This document shows positions 7,798 to 15,965 of a stretch of 54,449 nucleotides of DNA, piece after piece. Under the pieces are notes generated by a model. It was not told where the DNA came from. It ran no database searches and saw nothing but the letters and a program-made list of their open reading frames with translations. Origin of the DNA: Candidatus Kapaibacterium sp. (GTDB taxonomy: Bacteria; Bacteroidota; Ignavibacteria; Kapaibacteriales; UBA4661); assembly GCA_004292595.1 (NCBI GenBank), contig RDXM01000094.1, positions 1-54,449 of the forward strand. The letters are read 5' to 3'. A program made the translations under genes and the position numbers. Every line of letters starts with the position of its first letter. Positions within the stretch are counted from its first letter, which is position 1.

Positions 7798-8571
7798 ATG
7801 AAAACTTTTCCTCTTCCACTACTCCTCACAATTTGTCTGCTAGGGAGTACCAACGCCAATGCTCAAGAAAATTCTCCCTCTGTGAGACAAATGGTGATGC
7901 AAAACTCTTTGCGAAGTCAGCAATCCATCCGAGCGGCACAGAACTTCTATCGTTTGCTCAAAACGGTTGATATGTACGCAACAGTGAGTGGGAATTATTA
8001 CGTCTTTCCGAATGGTGCGCGTTCTTCGTCGCTTCCATCTGTAAATTTACCGAAGGAAGTCAATCAACTCTCGGAAACAACGTTTGGTATGACCTTTGCA
8101 TATGGCAAGGTTATTTTTTCACAATCCTTGTCCTTAGGGCTGCGACAAGTAGGCAACGTAAGCGACCCACAAAACCAGCTTCAAAGGTACTCTGGCTTTT
8201 TATCCAGCAGTCTTGGATACGTTGCCCACGAAATACTTCCTGAAAACACCAATCTGCGTGTACGTTTTGCACCCGCCGTAGAATTGGGATTTGGTACAAT
8301 TACTTTACCAAACAACTTCAGTAATAGCTACACGACAGTAGGTCCCGCGCTGGATGTGAGTTGCGTTATCCCGCTCACCGAGAAATATACCGACCCTGAC
8401 ACTCATGCGTTTTCTACCCTTGCGTGCTATGTATCGGTGCGAAGTGCCTATAACTGGCATCTTTCTCGGCTCAATTTTGAATCCCTTCACGGTGTTTTTG
8501 TAACACGAGCAACCGTTGGTATCGGCTTGCATAGTGGTATTGACCCGAATTTTGCCGATGCAGAATATTGA
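7798..8571 (+). CDS. secreted, probable outer membrane protein of unknown function
   Basis: 257 residues with a clear signal peptide (MKTFPLPLLLTICLLGSTNANA, cleavage before QENS). The mature part is rich in alternating aromatic and small residues with Asn/Ser turns (YATVSGNYYVFPNG, FGMTFAYGKVIFSQSLSLG, FLSSSLGYVAHEI, AFSTLACYVSVRSAYNWHLS), which suggests a beta barrel of roughly 8-10 strands. I recognise no family. It is separated from the upstream TonB receptor by 230 bases of repeats, so it probably has its own promoter. Confidence 0.78.
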   Translation: MKTFPLPLLLTICLLGSTNANAQENSPSVRQMVMQNSLRSQQSIRAAQNFYRLLKTVDMYATVSGNYYVFPNGARSSSLPSVNLPKEVNQLSETTFGMTFAYGKVIFSQSLSLGLRQVGNVSDPQNQLQRYSGFLSSSLGYVAHEILPENTNLRVRFAPAVELGFGTITLPNNFSNSYTTVGPALDVSCVIPLTEKYTDPDTHAFSTLACYVSVRSAYNWHLSRLNFESLHGVFVTRATVGIGLHSGIDPNFADAEY

Positions 8572-8594
8572 TAGGTTGTGGACACAAATATATT

Positions 8595-8632
8595 CCCGTC
8601 CTACGCTTTCTGAAGCGGTGAACGGGTTTTCC
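8595..8632 (+). repeat. copy 2 of ~38-bp imperfect palindrome family
   Basis: Begins CCCGTCCTACGCTTTCTGAA, almost identical to 7577-7614. It follows the stop of the 7798-8571 gene directly and is next to an 80-bp palindromic repeat. Confidence 0.75.
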
Positions 8633-8642
8633 AGAAAAACAA

Positions 8643-8722
8643 TAGTGGCACAGACATTCCTGTCTGTGAGTGTTGGAGAGAGTTTCAAGCGACAAACACA
8701 GACAGAAATGTCTGTGCCACTA
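8643..8722 (+). repeat. 80-bp palindromic repeat, copy A
   Basis: The left arm (8643-8668, TAGTGGCACAGACATTCCTG...) is nearly the exact reverse complement of the right arm at 8697-8722 (...TGTCTGTGCCACTA), with about 28 bases between. The arms contain a second small palindrome, CAGACATTCCTGTCTG. Other copies are at 18290-18369 and 33960-34037. It is intergenic and non-coding, and would fold into a strong hairpin if transcribed. Confidence 0.85.
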
Positions 8723-8762
8723 AAAGCAGAGTTACCATAAAAATCAGATATTTCCAATCACA

Positions 8763-9668
8763 ATGACACAACAAAAATTCACACTCCTCATACTCCTCTG
8801 CATGGCTTCATTCCTGAATTCCTGCATCACCACCGTTACCGCACCGCTCGACATTTCCTTTGAAGAAAAGCTCGTCGTGCGAGGCGTGGTGCGCTCTGGC
8901 GAGGCGTTGGAGAATATCAGCATCACAAAATCATTGCCCGTGCTTGAAGAGCCTACCAATGCTGGGCTTCAGGTAAGCGGTGTGGAAGGAACGATTGCCG
9001 TGAATGGACAAATATATCCGCTTGTGCAGCAATCGCCCATGTTATACGGCATCCAGCAGCCCAGTATTCGTGCGGCTTCTGGGATGCTGCTCACGCTGAA
9101 TCTCACGCGCAAACTTCCGAACGGCACGGTACAATCTGCCTCCGCCGAAACCCGCATTCCGTCTCAGCCCGTGATTCGCGGCGTGCGCATTATTCCGCAA
9201 ACCGTCCTCAGCGTAACGACCGCCACGCCGATTCCGGGCGCACAGCCTGTTACGATTGTTAGCATGGATACGGTCTTTGCGGCAGAAGTGGTGTTAGAAG
9301 CCGAGCCGCGTGTAGCGTATCGGATTGGGCTGCAAGCCATAGACACGTCGCAAAATCAAGCATTGACGCAGGTGTATGAAAGCAGCGTCCTCTTTCACAC
9401 TGAAAGCGCGGCGCAGGAACGCACAATAAATTCGTCGGCATTACCACGCAACACACAAGTATTGCTGCGGAATCCAGCCTTTCGCTACAAAATCATTGTC
9501 TATGCCTTTGACGAAGCGTATTACCCGTATTTCCTCACGCGCGGGCGCGGACAGCAAGCAACAAACATCTTTGGCGGCGCGAATGAAAACGTTTCGTGGA
9601 ATGTAAAAGGCGATGCAATCGGGATGTTTATTGGTGTTACGGAAAGGACGGTGTTTGTGCGCCCGTAA
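8763..9668 (+). CDS. DUF4249-like lipoprotein
   Basis: 301 residues. The N-terminus MTQQKFTLLILLCMASFLNS-C is a lipoprotein signal with the lipidated cysteine at residue 21. It is followed by a short Thr/Ala stretch and EKLVVRGVVRSGEALENISITKS, the beta-sandwich opening typical of DUF4249 lipoproteins. These are usually encoded next to TonB-dependent receptors in Bacteroidota and probably sit at the outer membrane. Family-level assignment is from pattern only. The receptor at 5133-7568 is the likely partner, although another gene lies between. Confidence 0.68.
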   Translation: MTQQKFTLLILLCMASFLNSCITTVTAPLDISFEEKLVVRGVVRSGEALENISITKSLPVLEEPTNAGLQVSGVEGTIAVNGQIYPLVQQSPMLYGIQQPSIRAASGMLLTLNLTRKLPNGTVQSASAETRIPSQPVIRGVRIIPQTVLSVTTATPIPGAQPVTIVSMDTVFAAEVVLEAEPRVAYRIGLQAIDTSQNQALTQVYESSVLFHTESAAQERTINSSALPRNTQVLLRNPAFRYKIIVYAFDEAYYPYFLTRGRGQQATNIFGGANENVSWNVKGDAIGMFIGVTERTVFVRP

Positions 9669-9786
9669 TTGCGCGGAAATACCAACTTCGGCAATATTGG
9701 TGATGGCGGAGGCGTGTTTTTGCGCCTAAGCGTGGGCGTGGGTCCGCATTATTCGGCAATGGAGGCAGAAGAGCGTGGGTTGTGAA

Positions 9787-9840
9787 ATTTTCCCACAAAA
9801 TTTTCCCACAAAATTTTTCTCGTGAAATTTTTCTCATAAA
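9787..9840 (+). repeat. tandem 13-14-bp units upstream of tRNA-Gln
   Basis: Two identical units ATTTTCCCACAAA (9787-9799, 9800-9812) are followed by two 14-bp variants (ATTTTTCTCGTGAA, ATTTTTCTCATAAA). The spacing and TTTTC..AAA character resemble the array at 7608-7659. Confidence 0.75.
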
Positions 9841-9856
9841 AAGATGATAAAAAAAA

Positions 9857-9888
9857 TTTGCAAAAATAAAATGAAACCCGTAAATTTG
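9857..9888 (+). promoter_or_regulatory. probable Bacteroidota-type promoter for tRNA-Gln
   Basis: TTTG at 9857-9860, then 20 bases, then TAAATTTG at 9881-9888. This fits the -33 TTTG / -7 TAnnTTTG consensus known for Bacteroidota. Initiation would be near 9895, giving a leader of about 60 bases before the tRNA. The same box and the following TAATCTGT occur before tRNA-Cys. Confidence 0.7.
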
Positions 9889-9955
9889 TAATCTGTTCGC
9901 TTCTCGACAAGGGAGAAGCATTCTGAAAGTTCTTTCAGAGCAGTTCTTTTCAGAC

Positions 9956-10027
9956 TGGGGTGTCGCCAAGTGGCAAGGCAGCGGTTTTTGGTTCCGCCAT
10001 TCGTTGGTTCGAATCCAGCCTCCCCAG
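9956..10027 (+). tRNA. tRNA-Gln (anticodon TTG)
   Basis: Full cloverleaf: acceptor TGGGGTG/CTCCCCA, D stem GCC/GGC, anticodon stem GCGGT/TCCGC with loop TTTTGGT (anticodon TTG), and T arm GTTGG-TTCGAAT-CCAGC. The U1-A72 pair and G73 are hallmarks of tRNA-Gln. Two U-U oppositions are present, 6-67 in the acceptor and 31-39 in the anticodon stem. CCA is not encoded. Confidence 0.9.
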
Positions 10028-10202
10028 CACAGCTTTTCAGCTACCAAGCTCTCTTCAAGCGCTTCACGCGGCTCACTCTGCGAAAGCGCTTGAATTGTTT
10101 ATAGTCGGTTTGGTCTATATGTGTATCATAGTTTTGGATGCTGAAAAGTAAGTAATTATTACGATTACAGCACGTTTTCCTCACGTGAAGTAGTGAAATA
10201 TC

Positions 10203-11225
10203 ATGGCGAAAAAGCAAAAACTCAAAATCAAATCAAATTTCCGTCTTGCTGCGGGGCGGTCGAACACTGACCTTGCACAAAAAATAGCAAAAGCACTGGA
10301 AAAAAAAGCGGGCGAAAACAAAGCGGAAATCAATTTTGCTGAACAGCTCGACAAAACGATTATCCGCAATTTTAGCGATGGCGAGATTTGGGTGAAATAC
10401 GAAGATAGTATTCGCGGGGGCGACCTCTTTATCGTTCAATCAACCCACGCGCCTGGCGATAATCTGGTAGAGTTGCTTATGCTGATTGATGCAGCGCGGC
10501 GTGCTTCGGCGGCTCGTATCACGGCTGTGATTCCGTATTTCGGCTATGCCCGACAAGACCGCAAAGACCAGCCGCGCGTGTCCATTACGGCAAAACTCAT
10601 GGCAAATCTTATTGCTAATGCTGGAGCTGACCACGTGATTACGATGGACTTACACGTCCCGCAAATTCAGGGATTTTTCGACCTGCCGCTCGACCACCTC
10701 TACGCTTCTACCGTTCTTGTTAAAAAATTACGCTCGCTCGACCTTCCAAATCTTGTTGTTGCTTCGCCCGACGTGGGCGGTGCAAAAACAGCTCGCGCAT
10801 ATGCGAAACGCTTGAATGCAGGCTTGATTCTGATTGACAAACGCCGTCCCGCGCACAACGTCAGCGAAGTATTTAATATCATCGGCGACCCCAAAGGCAA
10901 AAACATTATCATCATTGACGACCTTATTGATACAGGCGGCACATTTGTTGCCTGCGCTCGCGCTCTGAAAGACGCAGGTGCAGAGCAGATCTTTGGTGCG
11001 TGTACGCACCCAGTTTTCTCTGGGCAAGCGTTAGAAAAAATTGAAAATAGCGTTGTTTCTAAGCTCTTTGTTACCGATTCAATCTACCAAAAACATCCGC
11101 TCTTTGTCCATAGCAGTAAAATTGTCGTGCAATCCGTCGCGGACATTTTTGCTGAGGCAATCCTCCGCACACACAATAACGAATCTATCACGTCCCTCTT
11201 TGAAACTGACCTTATTCCGACGTAA
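10203..11225 (+). CDS. prs: ribose-phosphate pyrophosphokinase
   Basis: 340 residues. It makes PRPP from ribose 5-phosphate and ATP for nucleotide, histidine and tryptophan synthesis. Visible motifs are NFSDGEIWVKYEDSIRGGD near the N-terminal ATP region, the flexible catalytic region YFGYARQDRKDQPR, MDLHVPQIQGFF, and the PRPP-binding loop IIIIDDLIDTGGTF. It is about 25 residues longer than usual because of a Lys-rich N-terminal tail (MAKKQKLKIKSN) and a longer C-terminus. A possible promoter, TTTG-N16-TAGTTTTG, lies about 70 bases upstream, so it need not depend on the tRNA-Gln promoter. rplY follows after 139 bases of repeats, a prs-rplY order seen in many bacteria. Confidence 0.96.
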   Translation: MAKKQKLKIKSNFRLAAGRSNTDLAQKIAKALEKKAGENKAEINFAEQLDKTIIRNFSDGEIWVKYEDSIRGGDLFIVQSTHAPGDNLVELLMLIDAARRASAARITAVIPYFGYARQDRKDQPRVSITAKLMANLIANAGADHVITMDLHVPQIQGFFDLPLDHLYASTVLVKKLRSLDLPNLVVASPDVGGAKTARAYAKRLNAGLILIDKRRPAHNVSEVFNIIGDPKGKNIIIIDDLIDTGGTFVACARALKDAGAEQIFGACTHPVFSGQALEKIENSVVSKLFVTDSIYQKHPLFVHSSKIVVQSVADIFAEAILRTHNNESITSLFETDLIPT

Positions 11226-11226
11226 A

Positions 11227-11282
11227 GGATGAAATCTGAGGAATGAAGTCTGAGGAATGAAGTCTGAGGAATGAAGTCTGAG
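11227..11282 (+). repeat. four tandem 14-bp units (GAATGAAGTCTGAG) between prs and rplY
   Basis: Three exact units at 11241-11254, 11255-11268 and 11269-11282 are preceded by a degenerate one (11227-11240). They are followed at 11284-11320 by three copies of GACGTACAA. The array lies just before the rplY start and could vary in copy number. Confidence 0.85.
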
Positions 11283-11364
11283 GGATGACGTACAACAAGA
11301 CGTACAATGACGTACAACAATATCGAAAAACAACATCTTATATCATTTTTAACTGGAGAACACT

Positions 11365-11946
11365 ATGAGCGCGCTCACCATTGACGCAAAAAAACGCGAA
11401 CTCGGCAAAAAAGCCTCGAAAGCAGTTCGCAACGCTGGATTGATTCCGGGCGTATTCTACGCAAAAGGCAAAGACCCGATTGCGATTGCAACGACCTTCA
11501 AACAACTCCGTCCGGCTGTTTATACTGCTGATACGCACATTATTACCTTGAACGTTGAGGGCGCAGGCACAATGGATTGCGTTATCAAAGACGTAGATTT
11601 CGACCCCATTACCGACGAAATCGTTCACTTCGACGTATTGGGTATTATCGAAGGTCAAACCTTGCACGTCGAAGTGCCGATTATTTTGAAAGGTCAAGCA
11701 AAAGGTGTTGTTCTTGCTGGCGGACTGCTCGAACACACGTTGCACAAAATACAGATTGAGTGCTTGCCAGCAGCATTGCCAGAACACGTCGAAATTGACG
11801 TAACTTCGCTTGAAGTTGGGAAATCTGTTCACGTTGGCGACCTCAAAGTACCGGGCGTGAAATTTATGATTAACCCCACCACCAGTATCGTTGCCGTTCA
11901 TGCGAAAAAAGGTCGTGCTGAAGACGAGGCTGCCGCTAAAGCCTAA
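11365..11946 (+). CDS. rplY: 50S ribosomal protein L25/general stress protein Ctc
   Basis: 193 residues, the long CTC form. An N-terminal 5S rRNA-binding domain (1-90) contains KRELGKKASKAVRNAGLIPGVFY and DVDFDPITDEIVHFDV. A C-terminal TL5-like beta domain (95-180) includes VEVPIILKGQAKGV and IDVTSLEVGKSVHVGDL. The end is an Ala/Glu/Lys tail. It binds 5S rRNA in the large subunit. The start at ATG 11365 follows CTGGAGAAC, a reasonable ribosome-binding site. The pth gene that often follows is absent; a terminator comes next. Confidence 0.95.
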   Translation: MSALTIDAKKRELGKKASKAVRNAGLIPGVFYAKGKDPIAIATTFKQLRPAVYTADTHIITLNVEGAGTMDCVIKDVDFDPITDEIVHFDVLGIIEGQTLHVEVPIILKGQAKGVVLAGGLLEHTLHKIQIECLPAALPEHVEIDVTSLEVGKSVHVGDLKVPGVKFMINPTTSIVAVHAKKGRAEDEAAAKA

Positions 11947-12012
11947 TGCCTACGCAGCAGAGCGATTACAGCAGGAACACTGCTGGGCGGCATGAGCATC
12001 AAGAAAATATCA

Positions 12013-12048
12013 CAAAGCGCATAAGCACTTGTTTATGCGCTTTTTGTT
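12013..12048 (+). terminator. rho-independent terminator after rplY
   Basis: A ten-base perfect stem AAGCGCATAA/TTATGCGCTT with an eight-base loop (12015-12042) runs into TTTTTGTTTTTTT. Confidence 0.85.
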
Positions 12049-12178
12049 TTTTTGGATATTCCTCTGGAAGCTCCTATCTTTGTTGGCAGAGGAAGTCGTT
12101 CTTCGTCAAACGTGAGTACAATTCAACTGTCAAGTACCATGTTCTTTGTTCTCTTTTGTCTGTTTTTTTTTCAATACT

Positions 12179-13930
12179 GTGAGCAATACGTTCAAAAATC
12201 GGCTTTCGCAGAGCAGTGTGTTCGTGCTGTTGTGCTGTATTTTTTCTGTGCCGCTTGCATGGCAACAGAGCGCACGTGCCCAATCCAAAGGCTTTTTTCC
12301 TCCCTCTCCAAGCACACAAAATCAGGGCGTGGGAAATGTTCCTAGCACAAAAGGAGCGCAAGGACAAGTATTATCAAAGCAAGGCGCAAATGCACAGGTG
12401 CCGATAGCAAAAATTCAGACAGCCAAAACGATTGTGCGCCCAACCTTCGACCTTGGTCCAGGTGGCAGACTCACCATTAAAGATTCTGCGTTCAAAAATG
12501 GGAGCGCTGCTATCGAACCCGAGATTATGCCTTGGTTTGAGGCGTTGGGCGAATACTTGAAAGCGCGTCCCGAACTCGAAGTAGAAATACGTGGACACGC
12601 CTCCTCCGAAGGCGACCCCGCCACGAATCAACGTCTTTCCGAAGAACGTGCCGCGACAGCGCGGAAATACTTGGTTGATGTCTATGGCATTCCTGAAAAC
12701 CGTATCAGAATACGCGGCTTTGGCGATACAGCTCCGCTTCTCTCGAACGACAACGAGCGCGGACGCTCTCAAAATCGGCGGGTAGAAATTGTTGGTTTGT
12801 CTTCGGCAACGCAAAAAAGTCTGACGACGGAATCTGGCACAGCAGCAAGCGGTGATGGGCGTATTTCCTCAATGCTTGGGCGCGTACAAATACGCGCTCC
12901 ATGGGAGTTAGATTTTCACATAACACGTGTTGGCGAGCGTATTTTTGAGTATCACCGCATTGTAACGGGCGAAAATTCTCGTGCGGAAATTACCTTTTTC
13001 GATAGTAGCAAAATTCAGGTCTATGAAAATACTTCGATGATTATTTACAGTCCCAGTAGCGGACGCTCTGGCGATAAACCTCGTGAAAACGTAAAGCTCA
13101 TCGAAGGAAATTTATTTGTGAAATTACATGGCAGTGACTCTGCTGGAACGTCGCCCTTTCTTGTGAAGACAACACAATCCTCAATTTCACTGGACACAAG
13201 TTCGGCGCGAATTGGCATTGATAATGGCGGACGCTCGACGGTATCGGTGTTTGGTGGAACAGCCAAAGTGCGCTTGAATGACACCACGCAAGGCAATTCC
13301 GAGCTTGAGATAGAAGAGGGCTTTGGTGTGGCATTGCAGCAGGGCGGTGGCTCATCGAAACGCCGCATCCCGCCGCCGCCGCAGCTATTATCGCCTGACA
13401 TTACCTTGTCCGAAATGCTAGTACTGCCGACACCAGTTGTGTTCCAGTGGTCGCGCCGTGCGCCGCTCACGCGCTTGGAAATTGCTACTGATGCTGGATT
13501 TGCTGAGATTATTACCCGCCAAGTCTTTTCAAAAAATGATTCGCTTGCTGTACGATTGGATTCTGGCACATATTACTTTCGACTGACCAGCATTGATGAG
13601 TTCAACATCGAAAGCAAGCCAACAGGAGGTAGTTTCATGGTTACTGGCACTGGAGCGCGACCGCTGTTCCGCATAGCAGGTTTTCTCTTATTTCTGATAG
13701 CATTTGCGCTCATTTGGGCAAGTATTCTTGGTAATACGCCTTTTCAAGTACGCACCATTCGCACATGGTCGGTAGAAAATCAAGCATTGCGATTTTCTAT
13801 GCACCACAATTCTTCATATTTGCTCTATCGCTTCTTGAGCATAACACTCGACCACCGCTCGCTCTTGCTGATTATGCGTTCTTTAGCGGGACTCAGTTTC
13901 TTGCTGGGAATGTTTATCGTTTGGCAGTAA
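12179..13930 (+). CDS. OmpA-domain/FecR-domain envelope protein with C-terminal membrane helix
   Basis: 583 residues from the GTG at 12179, chosen because it begins a normal signal peptide (MSNTFKNRLSQSSVFVLLC ... ARAQ); a TTG at 12146 is the alternative. Domains in order: a low-complexity Gln/Ser linker; an OmpA-like peptidoglycan-binding domain (about 90-206; IRGHASSEGDPATNQRLSEE and ERGRSQNRRVEI); a FecR-type beta domain (about 244-390; RIVTGENSRAEITFFD); an Ig/Fn3-like segment; and a hydrophobic helix at about 496-516 with a short tail carrying another hydrophobic stretch. FecR domains normally relay surface signals or form prefolded beta platforms. Fusion to a peptidoglycan-binding domain suggests a cell-wall-anchored scaffold. 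batD follows after 103 bases. Confidence 0.85.
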   Translation: MSNTFKNRLSQSSVFVLLCCIFSVPLAWQQSARAQSKGFFPPSPSTQNQGVGNVPSTKGAQGQVLSKQGANAQVPIAKIQTAKTIVRPTFDLGPGGRLTIKDSAFKNGSAAIEPEIMPWFEALGEYLKARPELEVEIRGHASSEGDPATNQRLSEERAATARKYLVDVYGIPENRIRIRGFGDTAPLLSNDNERGRSQNRRVEIVGLSSATQKSLTTESGTAASGDGRISSMLGRVQIRAPWELDFHITRVGERIFEYHRIVTGENSRAEITFFDSSKIQVYENTSMIIYSPSSGRSGDKPRENVKLIEGNLFVKLHGSDSAGTSPFLVKTTQSSISLDTSSARIGIDNGGRSTVSVFGGTAKVRLNDTTQGNSELEIEEGFGVALQQGGGSSKRRIPPPPQLLSPDITLSEMLVLPTPVVFQWSRRAPLTRLEIATDAGFAEIITRQVFSKNDSLAVRLDSGTYYFRLTSIDEFNIESKPTGGSFMVTGTGARPLFRIAGFLLFLIAFALIWASILGNTPFQVRTIRTWSVENQALRFSMHHNSSYLLYRFLSITLDHRSLLLIMRSLAGLSFLLGMFIVWQ

Positions 13931-14033
13931 GGCGCGTAGAATCTTGCTTTTGAATACGTGTTTTTGAATAAAGATAGTTTTCCAGAAACTGATTTATTTT
14001 TACCTCGCTGAATCATCATCTCCGCAGAATTTT

Positions 14034-15941
14034 ATGAATACTTTTTTTGCTTATTCTCGTTCTACCTCTTCATTTCTTGCCCCGATCATTGTGTTCTGTG
14101 CTGTGTGTTTGTTCGTGCTTGCTCCCAAGCGGGCTGTAGCGCAGGAAATAACCGCCATTGTACAGCCAAATCCCATCACGGTCGGCGAGCGATTTCAGGT
14201 CAGCTTTACGAGCAGCGACGTGATGACTAATTTCCGCGCTCCTTCCTTCGAGGGCTTCACGCTCCTGAATGGTCCCATGCAATCGCAAAGTATGCAAATT
14301 GTGAACGGTGCAACGACGCGAAGCATTTCCTACACCTATATTTTGCAAGCCAAAAGCGAAGGCAAATTCACGATTCAAGCGGCTTCGGCGGATGTTGCTG
14401 GAAGGCGTGCGCAGTCGCCGCCAGTAACGGTGAACGTGCTGAAAATAAGCCAAGTGCACGCACAACAGCAACAAGAAGAACGCACAGCAGAAGCAGTCCT
14501 GATGCGAGAATTACAAAAAGGTGTGTATCTGAAAGCCTCTGTCAATAAAACCTCCGTGTTGCGCGGCGAGCAGATTGTCGCAACCTACAAACTCTACACA
14601 CGCCTGACGCTCACGAATTACACACCCAAGAAAATGCCCGCGCTCACGGGATTTTGGAATCAAGATATTGACAGTCCACAACAGCTTCTTTTTAATGATG
14701 AAGTCATTGGCGGGCAAGTCTATCGTGTGGCGGCAGTCAAAAAACTCGTTCTTTTTCCTCAACAAAGTGGCGCGTTGGAATTAGACCCAATGGAAGCCGA
14801 GGTGCTTGCGCGGGTGCAAGTTCCAGCACGACGAAGCAACGGAAACGGTCAGTCCAACGACCCCTTTGATGCCTTCTTTCGGCATGGCGACCCTTTCAGC
14901 GACCCCTTTGGTAATGTACAAGAAGTTCGCGTACCGCTTCGGAGCTTGCCCGTGAAAATAACAGTTCGTGCTTTGCCGCAAAATGATGTTCCAGCAGAAT
15001 TTACTGGTGCTGTGGGTTCATTTAGCTTGGAAACAACCCTTAGTCCACGCGCCACAAAAACAAACGAACCAGTGAAACTCGTGGTAAAAATTAGTGGCAA
15101 GGGAAATTTGAAATTGATTGACCCTATCAAACTCCAGCTTCCGCCAGATATTGAAACATATGACCCGACCACGAAAGATAATATTGATGTGAGCGAGAGC
15201 GGGGCTTCTGGCACACGCACATTCGAGTATTTGCTCATTCCGCGTTTTGCGGGTGATTTCAAAATTCCACCAGTAAGTTTTGCGTATTTCGACCTTGAAA
15301 AAAAACGCTACACCACGCTTCAATCAGAAGAATACACGCTTGCTGTCGAGAAAGGCAAGGATGAAGCTGCCGTTGTGGGTGGGAAATACACGCAGGAAAA
15401 TGTGAATGCCCTCAATAGCGATATTCGCTTTATCAAACTTGGGCGAAGCGGGGAACGTCTGCCGCGTCGTGGTGAAGGCTTCTACGGAAGCACAGGAATG
15501 TTTGGATTGTTGGTTTTACCTTTTGTTCTGTTCGCAGGATTTATCTTCTACCGCCGTCGCGATGAGCAGCTTCGTGGTGATGTCGCACTCATGAAAAATC
15601 GCTCCGCAACCCGCATTGCAGCAAAGCGTTTGGGCGAGGCAAAGAAAGCCTTAGCAAGCGGCGAAGCAAGTAGATTTCACGACGAAATCTCAAAAGCTCT
15701 CTGGGGCTATATGAGCGACAAACTCACGATTCCTCTAGCGAATCTCTCACGCGAGAGTGTTGATGCGGCATTGAAGGAACAAAACGTAAGTGAAGAAGTA
15801 CGCTCAAATTTTGCTAAAACTCAAGACACCTGCGAATTTGCTCGCTTCGCGCCCACACACGCTGCGGGAGAAATGCAACAACTCTACACCAATGCAGAAG
15901 ATATTATTTCGTCGCTAGAACAAGCATTGAAAAAGAAATAA
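14034..15941 (+). CDS. batD: BatD-like protein (oxygen tolerance family)
   Basis: 635 residues: a signal peptide ending APKRAVAQ, then repeated Ig-like beta domains opening with EITAIVQPNPITVGERFQVSF, the typical BatD start. A single membrane helix is at about 490-510 (FGLLVLPFVLFAGFIFYRRR), followed by a helical cytoplasmic tail of about 120 residues. BatD proteins belong to the Bat/MoxR aerotolerance complex of Bacteroidota and their substrate is unknown. Here none of batA, batB, batC or moxR is adjacent; the only moxR in the window is 21 kb away. The upstream neighbour is the OmpA-FecR protein. Confidence 0.85.
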   Translation: MNTFFAYSRSTSSFLAPIIVFCAVCLFVLAPKRAVAQEITAIVQPNPITVGERFQVSFTSSDVMTNFRAPSFEGFTLLNGPMQSQSMQIVNGATTRSISYTYILQAKSEGKFTIQAASADVAGRRAQSPPVTVNVLKISQVHAQQQQEERTAEAVLMRELQKGVYLKASVNKTSVLRGEQIVATYKLYTRLTLTNYTPKKMPALTGFWNQDIDSPQQLLFNDEVIGGQVYRVAAVKKLVLFPQQSGALELDPMEAEVLARVQVPARRSNGNGQSNDPFDAFFRHGDPFSDPFGNVQEVRVPLRSLPVKITVRALPQNDVPAEFTGAVGSFSLETTLSPRATKTNEPVKLVVKISGKGNLKLIDPIKLQLPPDIETYDPTTKDNIDVSESGASGTRTFEYLLIPRFAGDFKIPPVSFAYFDLEKKRYTTLQSEEYTLAVEKGKDEAAVVGGKYTQENVNALNSDIRFIKLGRSGERLPRRGEGFYGSTGMFGLLVLPFVLFAGFIFYRRRDEQLRGDVALMKNRSATRIAAKRLGEAKKALASGEASRFHDEISKALWGYMSDKLTIPLANLSRESVDAALKEQNVSEEVRSNFAKTQDTCEFARFAPTHAAGEMQQLYTNAEDIISSLEQALKKK

Positions 15942-15965
15942 CCGTTTTGAACGTATGTGTATTGT

